Shown here piece after piece: positions 1 through 6,737 of a stretch of 7,800 bases of DNA. Source of the stretch: Alphaproteobacteria bacterium. Lineage in GTDB: Bacteria; Pseudomonadota; Alphaproteobacteria; Rhizobiales; Beijerinckiaceae. The stretch is from positions 1 to 7,800 of the forward strand of contig RFXE01000077.1 in the NCBI GenBank assembly GCA_009921785.1, in the 5' to 3' direction. The first letter of the stretch is position 1, and every line of letters begins with the position of its first letter. The position numbers were made by a program, and so were the translations under genes. Under the pieces are notes generated by a model. It did not search any database, had not been told where the DNA came from, and saw only the letters and a list, made by a program, of their open reading frames with translations.

Positions 1-642
1 ATGGGTGGCGCCGACTTGGATGGCGGCCTCGAAATCGCCGCTCATACCCATCGAGAGAGTTTGAAGCCCATTTCTCTCAGCAATCTTGCGAAGTAGTGCG
101 AAATGCGGAGAAGGGGGCTCATCGACAGGCGGGATACACATAAGTCCGGAAATCGCGAGACCCCACTCCTCACGGCATCGCTTTAGAAAAGCATCAGCCT
201 CTTGCGGCGATACACCCGCTTTCTGCGGCTCCTCACCTGTATTGATTTGCACATAAAGCTTCGGTCGGCGCTCTGTTTTCGCAAGCTCTTTGGACAGAGC
301 CTCTGCAATTGAGGGGCGATCGACGGTTTCGATGACGTCAAAGAGTGCAATGGCCTCTTTGGCCTTATTGCTCTGCAAAGGTCCAATCAAATGAAGTTCG
401 ATGTCAGGAAAGTGGGCTTTAAGCGCGGGCCATTTGCCTTGTGATTCCTGAACGCGGTTTTCGCCAAAAATCCGATGACCCGCTAATAGAACGGGCTCAA
501 TCTCGGTGGGGCCATAGGTTTTGGAAACGACCACGAGCGTGACGTCGGTCTCGGCGCGGCCCGCATCATGCGCGGATCGCTGAACGGCATGACGAATGGT
601 CTTATAGCGGTTCTTGATCTCTTCGGGTTCGGTTTGTGTCAT
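1..642 (-). CDS. yggS: YggS/PLPBP-family pyridoxal phosphate homeostasis protein (3' end cut by window edge)
   Basis: A PLP-binding, non-enzymatic protein of the YggS/PROSC (PLPBP) family, which buffers cytosolic pyridoxal 5'-phosphate and influences amino-acid and B6 homeostasis. The reading frame is open for 214 codons from an ATG at 642 to the left edge. Family members are about 220-235 residues, so only the last few residues are missing. Visible signatures are VVVSKTYG with the PLP-lysine at K41, GENRVQE (60-66), HLIGPLQSNK (84-93), the strand ending in GLMCIPP (166-172), and SMGMSGDFEAAI (197-208), the phosphate-binding segment near the C-terminus. The fold is a single TIM barrel with no signal peptide. 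The start is supported by a strong Shine-Dalgarno (GGGAAGGG, 649-656) 6 nt upstream. It is divergent from leuS across a 129-nt gap. Nothing odd is seen; the family call is secure. Confidence 0.95.
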   Translation of the reverse strand, partial: MTQTEPEEIKNRYKTIRHAVQRSAHDAGRAETDVTLVVVSKTYGPTEIEPVLLAGHRIFGENRVQESQGKWPALKAHFPDIELHLIGPLQSNKAKEAIALFDVIETVDRPSIAEALSKELAKTERRPKLYVQINTGEEPQKAGVSPQEADAFLKRCREEWGLAISGLMCIPPVDEPPSPHFALLRKIAERNGLQTLSMGMSGDFEAAIQVGATH

Positions 643-670
643 GAGCCGCCCTTCCCGCTTTTTTGGGACA

Positions 671-699
671 TTGACCCCAAAGCCCAATCGTGTCCTAGT
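671..699 (+). promoter_or_regulatory. Possible sigma70-type promoter for leuS-lptE-holA
   Basis: TTGACC at 671-676 is close to the alphaproteobacterial -35 consensus (TTGAC core). A 17-nt spacer later, CCTAGT at 694-699 is a weak match to the -10 element. It lies between the divergent genes and points toward leuS, which would give a leader of roughly 65 nt. This is prediction by eye; the -10 is poor and no transcription data are available. Confidence 0.35.
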
Positions 700-703
700 C
701 CGC

Positions 704-747
704 CCGACCCGCGCGAGGCAAGAGTCGGCGCGCTGTTTTTGTTTTTT
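704..747 (+). other. leuS leader: overlapping GC hairpins (possible pseudoknot) plus T-run
   Basis: Two 5-bp complementary pairs interlock. CCGAC (704-708) can pair with GTCGG (724-728), and GCGCG (711-715) can pair with CGCGC (729-733). The arms cross, so the two helices are either mutually exclusive or form an H-type pseudoknot with loops of 2 and 8 nt and no base between the stacked helices. The second hairpin is followed at once by TG, five T, G and six T (736-747), resembling an intrinsic terminator or attenuator. The sequence facts are direct; a regulatory role is inference. If transcription starts around 705-707, as the promoter guess implies, the first helix would be incomplete. Confidence 0.3.
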
Positions 748-771
748 ATGCAGAGAACACCCGGATAAATC

Positions 772-3399
772 ATGAGAACCGAGCGTTACAACGCCCGTGA
801 AGCTGAGCGGAAATGGCAAGCGACCTGGGACGAAAAAGAATTATTTCGGACCAAAAACGAAGATCCCCGACCAAAATATTATGTGCTCGAAATGTTTCCC
901 TATCCTTCGGGACGCATTCACATGGGTCATGTCCGCAATTACACGATGGGTGATGTGGTTGCGCGCTATAAGCGGGCGCGCGGGTTCAATGTTTTGCATC
1001 CTATGGGATGGGACGCGTTCGGCATGCCGGCGGAAAATGCTGCGATGGCCAATAAAAGCCATCCTGCAAAATGGACCTATTCCAATATCGCGACCATGCG
1101 TGACCAGCTTAAAAGCATGGGTCTGTCGCTTGATTGGCATCGAGAAATCGCAACCTGCGATCCGTCTTATTACAAACATCAGCAGCGGATGTTCGTGGAC
1201 TTTTTAGCGGCTGGCTTGATCGACCGTAAAACCGCCAAAGTGAATTGGGATCCGGTTGATCAAACTGTTTTGGCTAATGAGCAAGTCATTGAAGGGCGCG
1301 GCTGGCGTTCAGGCGCGCTCGTTGAACAACGCGAGCTCACGCAATGGTTCTTCAAAATTTCGGACTATGCGCAAGATCTCAATGACGCGCTTGATCGTCT
1401 TGAGCGCTGGCCTGAAAAAGTTCGCTTGATGCAAAAAAACTGGATCGGTCGCTCGGAAGGGCTTTCGGTTCGTTTCGCACTCAACAAGAGCAACGCACCG
1501 CAGGGTGAGTCAGAGATTGAAATTTATACGACTCGTCCTGATACGCTTTTTGGTGCGAGCTTTATCGCTTTGGCTCCAGAGCATCCGCTTTCAAAAAAGG
1601 TTGCGGAGAAAAATTCAGAGCTTCAGGCATTCATTGATGAATGTCGGAAAATGGGTACCGCGCAAGAACTCATCGATAAGGCTGAAAAGAAGGGCTTCGA
1701 TACGGGGCTTCGCGTAACTCATCCGTTCGATCCTTCATTGACGCTTCCTGTTTATGTCGCCAATTTTATTTTGATGGACTACGGCACCGGTGCGATCTTC
1801 GGCTGCCCGGCCCATGATCAGCGCGATTTTGATTTTGCGAGCGCCTATAAGCTTCCGATCAAAACGGTTGTCTGCCCTTCAGACCAAGATCCGAAAACCT
1901 ACACTGTAGGCGACGCACCCTATGATGGTGATGGCAAACTTTGCAATTCGTCATTCCTTGATGGTTTGACGATCGATGCCGCTAAAGAAGAAGTCGCAAA
2001 GCGTCTCGAAAAAGAAACCCTCAACAACAATCCAGTAGGAACACGCAAAGTCAATTTCAGGCTTCGTGACTGGGGCATTTCACGGCAACGTTACTGGGGT
2101 TGCCCGATCCCTGTGATTCATTGCGAGGCGTGTGGCGTGGTGCCTGTGCCGATCAAGGATCTGCCGGTTAAGCTTCCTGATGATGTGACCTTTGATGTTC
2201 CTGGTAACCCGCTGGAGCGTCATGCGACATGGAAACATGTCGGCTGTCCGCAATGTGGCAAGGCGGCACGTCGTGAAACCGACACGATGGATACTTTCGT
2301 TGATTCATCATGGTATTTCGCGCGCTTTACCAATCCCTGGATCGAAGATCGCCCGACTGAACGCGATGTGGTCGATGGATGGTTGCCTGTTAATCAATAT
2401 ATTGGCGGTATTGAGCATGCGATTTTGCATCTGCTTTATTCGCGCTTCTTCACACGCGCGATGAAAAAAGTGGGACATGCGGGTGTTGATGAGCCTTTTG
2501 ATGGCCTGTTTACGCAGGGCATGGTAGTTCACGAAACCTATCGTGACACACAGGGTAATTGGGTAACGCCAGCCGAAATTGAAATCTTCAATGAAGGCGG
2601 AGATCGCCGCGCTAAGCTTATCTCAAATGGAACGCCTGTTGAGATTGGCTCGATTGAGAAAATGTCGAAATCAAAGCGTAATACGATCGACCCTGATGAT
2701 ATTATCGGAACCTATGGTGCGGACACCGCACGGTGGTTCATGCTGTCCGACTCTCCTCCTGAACGCGATGTGATTTGGACGGAAGAAGGTGTTCAGGGCG
2801 CGGCACGTTTCATCCAAAGACTTTGGCGCCTTGTCGGAGATGTTGCTGATCTTAATCCATCCGAAAACGCGCATGATGCCGCATCAGAAGATGCTGTAAT
2901 CACCATCCGCAAAGCGGCGCATCGTGCCATTATCCGCGTTGAAGAAGATCTTGAGCGCCTGCGGTTCAACCGCTGTGTCGCGCATGCTTATGAGTTGGCC
3001 AATGCCTTGCAAGCAGAGCTTGCTGTCAAAAAAGACAAGCATGTAAGCCCTCAGTGGATTGCAGCAATGCGGGAAGCTTGTGAGTTTCTGATCGCGATTA
3101 TCGCGCCCATGATGCCCCATCTCGCGGAAGAATGCTGGACGGCGCTGGGCCACCAATCAATGATTGCGGAAGCGGCCTGGCCAAAAGCAGATCGGAGTTT
3201 GATTGTCGAGAATGACATCGTGTTGCCGATTCAAATTAACGGGAAGAAACGAGACGAGCTGACAATTTCTCGTCAGGCTGATAACGCGACTATTGAACGG
3301 GCGGTACTTGCGCTCGACTCAGTGAAGACAGCGCTTGAAGGCAAAGCGCCGAAAAAGATTGTCATCGTTCCACAGAGGATTGTTAATGTCGTCGTCTGA
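772..3399 (+). CDS. leuS: Leucyl-tRNA synthetase (class Ia, bacterial LeuRS)
   Basis: Cytosolic enzyme that charges tRNA-Leu with leucine using ATP. It has 875 residues, the normal bacterial size. In order: Rossmann catalytic core with the HIGH-type motif HMGH (50-53); CP1 editing domain with TTRPDT (253-258) and GCPAHDQRD (344-352), where D349 matches the conserved aspartate that holds the amino group of mischarged amino acids; a zinc-ribbon-like insert with CEAC (451-454) and CPQC (492-495); DTMDTFVDSSWYF closing the core; KMSKS (630-634); then the anticodon-binding helical bundle and C-terminal tRNA-contacting domain. All catalytic and editing motifs are intact. The start is fixed: the same frame has a TAA at 766-768, one codon before ATG 772. 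Only a weak Shine-Dalgarno (GGA, 763-765) precedes it. First gene of an operon with lptE and holA; its end overlaps lptE by 14 nt. Confidence 0.98.
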   Translation: MRTERYNAREAERKWQATWDEKELFRTKNEDPRPKYYVLEMFPYPSGRIHMGHVRNYTMGDVVARYKRARGFNVLHPMGWDAFGMPAENAAMANKSHPAKWTYSNIATMRDQLKSMGLSLDWHREIATCDPSYYKHQQRMFVDFLAAGLIDRKTAKVNWDPVDQTVLANEQVIEGRGWRSGALVEQRELTQWFFKISDYAQDLNDALDRLERWPEKVRLMQKNWIGRSEGLSVRFALNKSNAPQGESEIEIYTTRPDTLFGASFIALAPEHPLSKKVAEKNSELQAFIDECRKMGTAQELIDKAEKKGFDTGLRVTHPFDPSLTLPVYVANFILMDYGTGAIFGCPAHDQRDFDFASAYKLPIKTVVCPSDQDPKTYTVGDAPYDGDGKLCNSSFLDGLTIDAAKEEVAKRLEKETLNNNPVGTRKVNFRLRDWGISRQRYWGCPIPVIHCEACGVVPVPIKDLPVKLPDDVTFDVPGNPLERHATWKHVGCPQCGKAARRETDTMDTFVDSSWYFARFTNPWIEDRPTERDVVDGWLPVNQYIGGIEHAILHLLYSRFFTRAMKKVGHAGVDEPFDGLFTQGMVVHETYRDTQGNWVTPAEIEIFNEGGDRRAKLISNGTPVEIGSIEKMSKSKRNTIDPDDIIGTYGADTARWFMLSDSPPERDVIWTEEGVQGAARFIQRLWRLVGDVADLNPSENAHDAASEDAVITIRKAAHRAIIRVEEDLERLRFNRCVAHAYELANALQAELAVKKDKHVSPQWIAAMREACEFLIAIIAPMMPHLAEECWTALGHQSMIAEAAWPKADRSLIVENDIVLPIQINGKKRDELTISRQADNATIERAVLALDSVKTALEGKAPKKIVIVPQRIVNVVV
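3373..3378 (+). promoter_or_regulatory. Shine-Dalgarno for lptE inside leuS
   Basis: AGAGGA sits within the last codons of leuS, 7 nt before ATG 3386. It decides the lptE start in favour of 3386 over an in-frame ATG at 3335, which lacks such a site and would put a strongly basic extra stretch ahead of the lipoprotein signal. Confidence 0.75.
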
Positions 3400-3913
3400 G
3401 GCATCTTTGAAATTTATTCGAGCTGGCCTCATAGCTTGTCTCGGGTTATTGGTGGCTGCTTGCGTGCGGCCTCTTTACGGCACTGTAAACGGCGAGAATG
3501 TTAAAGCAACGCTGTCCTCAATAGAGGTGAAGCCGATACCAGACACTGCGGGCCATTATCTTCGCGAAGAACTCCTTTTCAATTTAAATGGTGGTGCGGT
3601 TCCTGAGGAGAAGGCAGCTTCCTATATTCTCTCCGTATCGCTCTCTGAATCAAGTCAGTCGGTAGCCATTGACTCGACGGGCAACGGATCAGATGCTGCC
3701 TCTGTATCAATAACAGCACGCTATAAACTCACCGACACAAGCGGCAAGACGCTCCATGAGGGAACGTCTGTAGCATCAGGATCTGTTGATCGCCTGTCGC
3801 AACGCTTTGCGGCTGTTCGCGCATTTCGTGAAGCTAAAATTCGTATTGCTAAATCGCTCGCGGGTCAGATTGAAACAGACCTCGCCGCCTATTTTGTTAG
3901 TCGTACAAAATAG
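3386..3913 (+). CDS. lptE: LPS-assembly lipoprotein LptE
   Basis: Outer-membrane lipoprotein that plugs and stabilises the LptD barrel, through which lipopolysaccharide reaches the cell surface. The product is 175 residues, normal for the family. It has a lipoprotein signal: a short N-region with K9 and R12, a hydrophobic stretch from about 13 to 25, then the lipobox LVAAC with the lipidated cysteine at C26. CVRPLYG straight after the cysteine is typical of alphaproteobacterial LptE. The rest is a small alpha/beta periplasmic domain with alternating beta strands (for example SVSITARYKL) and C-terminal helices. It starts inside leuS, with its Shine-Dalgarno there, so translational coupling is likely. 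The family is poorly conserved in sequence, so the call rests on the lipobox context, length and position between leuS and holA, a conserved arrangement in alphaproteobacteria. Confidence 0.87.
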   Translation: MSSSEASLKFIRAGLIACLGLLVAACVRPLYGTVNGENVKATLSSIEVKPIPDTAGHYLREELLFNLNGGAVPEEKAASYILSVSLSESSQSVAIDSTGNGSDAASVSITARYKLTDTSGKTLHEGTSVASGSVDRLSQRFAAVRAFREAKIRIAKSLAGQIETDLAAYFVSRTK

Positions 3914-3924
3914 GGATTGATTAG

Positions 3925-4944
3925 ATGGCGGCTCTCAAGAGTGGTGAAGTCGAGAGCTTTCTTCGGAAGCCCGATCGCGCTTACTCGATCTTTCTGATCT
4001 ATGGTCCCGATGCTGGGCTTGCCCATGAGAGAAGCCGAGCCATTATTGAAAAACTGATCGATAATCCCTCTGATCCGTTTCAACTTATTCGGATCGATGG
4101 CGATCAGTTATCTTCTGAGCCTACGCGATTGCAGGATGAAGCAAACACCGTCGGTCTTTTTGAAACCAAGCGGGCGATCTGGATACGTACGGGGACCAAA
4201 ACGAATAATGCAGATTACGATCTTCTGTTCGAAGAGCCGCCCCTTTGTCCCGTTGTCATAGAAGCGGGCGATCTGGCTGCAAGGCATGCCCTTCGGAATG
4301 CGGCGGAGAGTTGTAAATTTGCTATAACAATTCCATGTTACGCTGATGAGGGCCGAGATTTACCGAAATTGATTGATGAAGTTTTTAGTCAATTCAAATT
4401 GAAACTCGCGGATGATGCACGAATTGCGCTTGTCGGCTTATTAGGTGCGGACCGCATGCTCTCTCGACGTGAGCTCGAAAAGCTCGCTCTTTATGCGCAT
4501 GGCCAGGATATGGTCACCATTGATGATGTCGAAGCCATTCTTTCAAATGCTGCGCAGATCACAATCGATATGCTTGTGGATGCCGTATTCTCTGGGGAAG
4601 CAAGTTCGACTGATACGCTTCTGGAGAAAGCAATGCAGGAAGGACTCGATTCATCCTTCATGATTGGTGCTCTCCTACGGCATGCGTTTCTATTATTGAA
4701 TACACAGAAGGAGTTGGAGAGCGGACGTTCACTTGGTGAAATCGAGAAGCAATCGCGAGTGTTTTATAAGCGCTTGGCGGCGTTTCGGCGCCAAGTTTCC
4801 CTATGGTCAAGTACAGCCTTACAATCCGCAATAACATCCCTTGGCGAAGCACAATTGGGTACACGGCAAAACGCAGCGATTGCCCAAACGCTCCTTTCGC
4901 GTTCGTGCCTGCGCGACGCGTTTCTGTTCAAAGCCGCTAATTAG
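3925..4944 (+). CDS. holA: DNA polymerase III delta subunit (clamp-loader subunit HolA)
   Basis: Delta subunit of the replicative clamp loader, which opens the beta sliding clamp and works with delta' and the DnaX subunits. The product is 339 residues, close to E. coli delta (343). The N-terminal AAA+-like domain has only a degenerate P-loop (LIYGPDAGLAHE, 24-35), as expected for the non-hydrolysing delta. The segment TVGLFETKRAIWI carries L78-F79, matching the leucine-phenylalanine pair with which E. coli delta wedges open the clamp. A middle lid region (GADRMLSRRELEKLALYA, 174-191) and a helical C-terminal collar domain follow. The start has AGGGA (3912-3916), overlapping the lptE stop, 8 nt ahead. 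It is 11 nt downstream of lptE, so one operon. Its stop TAG overlaps the parB stop on the other strand. Confidence 0.94.
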   Translation: MAALKSGEVESFLRKPDRAYSIFLIYGPDAGLAHERSRAIIEKLIDNPSDPFQLIRIDGDQLSSEPTRLQDEANTVGLFETKRAIWIRTGTKTNNADYDLLFEEPPLCPVVIEAGDLAARHALRNAAESCKFAITIPCYADEGRDLPKLIDEVFSQFKLKLADDARIALVGLLGADRMLSRRELEKLALYAHGQDMVTIDDVEAILSNAAQITIDMLVDAVFSGEASSTDTLLEKAMQEGLDSSFMIGALLRHAFLLLNTQKELESGRSLGEIEKQSRVFYKRLAAFRRQVSLWSSTALQSAITSLGEAQLGTRQNAAIAQTLLSRSCLRDAFLFKAAN

Positions 4945-5819
4945 CCGCGAAGTCTAAGGCAGATATCATCAAGCTGTTCGAGCGTACGATATTTAATACG
5001 CAATTCGCCACCGCGCGCGCCATGCATAATCGAAACGCCTAAGCCCAACACATCTTCAAGTGCTTTTTCTAATGCACGTGTGTCAGGATCTTTTTCAGTT
5101 TTCTTTGACGGTGATGTCTTCTTTGTTCCGCTTGTATCCTCTTGCGCAATGCGTTCGACATCACGGACTGTTAGACCCTGTTCAATAATACGACGCGCAA
5201 CATTTTCGGGTTCTTTCACAGCAAGCAAGGCGCGGGCATGGCCTGCAGAGAGTGCGCCGGATGCCAATAGATCTCTGACGCTTTCGGGTAACTTCGCAAG
5301 GCGCATTGTATTCGCAATGTGACTGCGGCTTTTACCAATCACGCGCGCGAGATCATTTTGCGAATAGCCATAATCGGCCGCAAGTTTTTCGTAACCAAGC
5401 GCTTCTTCGAGCGGGTTGAGATCCGCGCGTTGTACGTTTTCGATCAATGCAATTTCGAACGCTTCCCGGTCTGCAGCTTCGATAATGACGATCGGAACTT
5501 CATGCAGTGATGCGCGTTGCGCGGCGCGCCAACGACGTTCACCGGCAATGATTTCATACACCCCGTCGACGCCTTGAATGGGGCGAACGAGAATCGGCTG
5601 TATGATCCCTTTTTCGCGAATTGAATTGGCAAGATCTTCTAATTCTTCATCAGAAAAATGCCGACGCGGGTTGCGCGGACTAGCACGAAGAAATTCTGTT
5701 GGAATTTTGCGCGCGCCCCGCGCGCGATCAGGCGCTGATGATGCGGGCGTTTCATTCACTTCGCCAATGAGCGCGGCAAGGCCTCTGCCAAGGCGCGACC
5801 GATTCTGTTCTTCGGCCAT
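4941..5819 (-). CDS. parB: Chromosome-partitioning protein ParB (CTP-dependent parS-binding clamp)
   Basis: DNA-binding CTPase that nucleates on parS and spreads as a sliding clamp to form the segregation complex acted on by ParA. The product is 292 residues, normal for chromosomal ParB. In order: an N-terminal ParA-contacting motif (SRLGRGLAALIGE, 8-20); a charged linker; the ParB/Srx CTPase domain with GERRWRAA (93-100) and ENVQRADLNP (127-136); a helix-turn-helix with YSQNDLARVIGKSRSHIANTM (about 152-172) for parS recognition; a variable K/T/S-rich linker (about 228-245); and a C-terminal dimerisation domain. The start is supported by AAGGAAG (5826-5832), 6 nt upstream. It is last in the mnmG-rsmG-parA-parB operon, 42 nt after parA. 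A strong GC hairpin lies at codons 32-37. The stop TAA overlaps the holA stop. Confidence 0.97.
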   Translation of the reverse strand: MAEEQNRSRLGRGLAALIGEVNETPASSAPDRARGARKIPTEFLRASPRNPRRHFSDEELEDLANSIREKGIIQPILVRPIQGVDGVYEIIAGERRWRAAQRASLHEVPIVIIEAADREAFEIALIENVQRADLNPLEEALGYEKLAADYGYSQNDLARVIGKSRSHIANTMRLAKLPESVRDLLASGALSAGHARALLAVKEPENVARRIIEQGLTVRDVERIAQEDTSGTKKTSPSKKTEKDPDTRALEKALEDVLGLGVSIMHGARGGELRIKYRTLEQLDDICLRLRG

Positions 5820-5861
5820 GACGGTCTTCCTTTTCGAGAATTCAATTTGAAGGGGTTAGGC

Positions 5862-6707
5862 TCACGCGGCGAGAAGAGCGCGCTCGCGCTGAATGACTTC
5901 TGAAGCCAGCTTAAGATAGGCCTGAGCGCCGGTTGATTTCAAATCATAGAGCAACACAGGCTTGCCATAGGACGGGGCCTCTGAGACGCGTACATTTCTT
6001 GGAATGACCGTTTCATAGACTTTCGTGCCCATGAAAGCGCGGACATCTTCAACCACCTGCGAACAAAGATTGTTCCGTGAATCAAACATGGTCAGGACGA
6101 TGCCATGGATCGACAGACCGGGATTGAGGGACTGGCGAACCTGCTCGACTGTCTTCAAAAGCTGCGACAAGCCTTCGAGAGCGAAAAACTCGCATTGCAA
6201 AGGAACAACGACCGCGTCGGAAGCCGCCATGGCATTAATGGTCAACAGATTGAGCGAGGGTGGGCAATCTACAAGGATATAGGTGAAAGGCTCGTCGCCC
6301 GCGGACACTTGTGAATGGGCGAGCGTCGCAATTGCTTTCTTCAGGCGATGAGCGCGATCACGATCATTGGCAATCTCAAGCTCAAGGCCTAAGAGATCGA
6401 GTGTCGATGGTGCCACAAAGAGCCGCGGCACGGCTGTGGGGCGGATCGCCCGATCAAGTGGTGCCTCACCCGTCATGATATCGTAAGTCGATATCGTGCG
6501 ACTCTTTTGATCAATTCCTAATCCCGTTGAGGCATTGCCCTGGGGATCAAGGTCAACGATCAAAACTTTTTCGCCAATTGCCGCAAGTGCTGTTCCGAGA
6601 TTGATTGCTGTAGTTGTCTTGCCAACGCCACCCTTTTGATTGGCCAAAGCCAAAATACGGGGACGGGACAACGAGCTGCCAAAGTGATCGATAGAGACGT
6701 CAATCAT
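5862..6707 (-). CDS. parA: Chromosome-partitioning ATPase ParA (Soj-type)
   Basis: Deviant-Walker ATPase of the ParA/MinD superfamily. The ATP-bound dimer binds nucleoid DNA nonspecifically, and ParB stimulates hydrolysis, driving movement of the parS complex. From ATG 6707 the product is 281 residues. The deviant Walker A KGGVGKTT (25-32) carries the signature lysine K25 as well as K30. Walker A' is VDLDPQGNAST (51-61), Walker B is ILVDCPP (144-150), and a basic C-terminal segment follows IPRNVRVSEAPSYGKP (235-250). There is only a short N-terminal extension and no helix-turn-helix, so this is the small chromosomal type rather than a plasmid type with a DNA-binding head. A TTG at 6716 is in frame, but the Shine-Dalgarno GGAG (6718-6721) is 1 nt from it and 10 nt from ATG 6707, favouring the ATG. 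It lies 30 nt after rsmG and 42 nt before parB. Confidence 0.97.
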   Translation of the reverse strand: MIDVSIDHFGSSLSRPRILALANQKGGVGKTTTAINLGTALAAIGEKVLIVDLDPQGNASTGLGIDQKSRTISTYDIMTGEAPLDRAIRPTAVPRLFVAPSTLDLLGLELEIANDRDRAHRLKKAIATLAHSQVSAGDEPFTYILVDCPPSLNLLTINAMAASDAVVVPLQCEFFALEGLSQLLKTVEQVRQSLNPGLSIHGIVLTMFDSRNNLCSQVVEDVRAFMGTKVYETVIPRNVRVSEAPSYGKPVLLYDLKSTGAQAYLKLASEVIQRERALLAA

Positions 6708-6717
6708 GGTCAGCAAT

Positions 6718-6721
6718 CTCC
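6718..6721 (-). promoter_or_regulatory. Shine-Dalgarno deciding the parA start
   Basis: GGAG on the minus strand lies 10 nt before ATG 6707 but only 1 nt before the alternative in-frame TTG at 6716, too close to serve it. It lies in the 30-nt gap between rsmG and parA, consistent with co-transcription. Confidence 0.6.
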
Positions 6722-6737
6722 GGAAAGGGATGTCTTT

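Larger units (their letters stand above)
643..771. promoter_or_regulatory. Divergent intergenic region between yggS and leuS
   Basis: This 129-nt gap separates the two divergent start codons and must hold the promoters for both transcription units unless these lie within genes. On the yggS side it contains that gene's Shine-Dalgarno (649-656). In the middle is a possible plus-strand promoter (671-699). On the leuS side are a GC-rich self-complementary segment (704-733) and a T-rich run (736-747). No convincing minus-strand promoter could be picked out by eye for yggS. The region is not coding: the plus-strand frame open through it is the upstream extension of leuS and ends at TAA 766-768. Confidence 0.6.

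Noticed and set aside
568..768. Plus-strand open frame of 66 codons before leuS
   Set aside because: Its first part is antisense to yggS and the rest is the non-coding leader. The peptide shows no recognisable family features.
797..1207. Long open frames overlapping leuS: 797-1207 on the plus strand and 841-1179 on the minus strand
   Set aside because: Both lie wholly within the conserved catalytic core of leuS, and their translations show no domain or plausible start signals. They are frame shadows.
3335..3385. Upstream in-frame ATG extending LptE by 17 residues
   Set aside because: It would add a basic segment ahead of a normal lipoprotein signal, and lacks the good Shine-Dalgarno that precedes ATG 3386.
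4773..4795. Inverted repeat CTTGGCG/CGCCAAG with a 9-nt loop, possible terminator for the leuS-lptE-holA operon
   Set aside because: It lies about 150 nt inside the holA coding region, is followed by TTTCCC rather than a T-run, and has no T-run on the other strand either.
5071..5086. A second CACGTG core (5075-5080) that might be another parS
   Set aside because: Only the central six bases and a few flanking positions agree with parS. Both arms deviate, so it is most likely chance within parB.
5841..5851. Short inverted repeat TTCAA-T-TTGAA in the parA-parB gap, possible operator
   Set aside because: Five-base arms in an AT-rich spacer are expected by chance. There is no match to a known operator I can name, and the two genes are co-directional in one operon.
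6708..6716. TTG start giving ParA three extra residues
   Set aside because: The only Shine-Dalgarno is 1 nt from it. ATG 6707 is a better codon at workable spacing.
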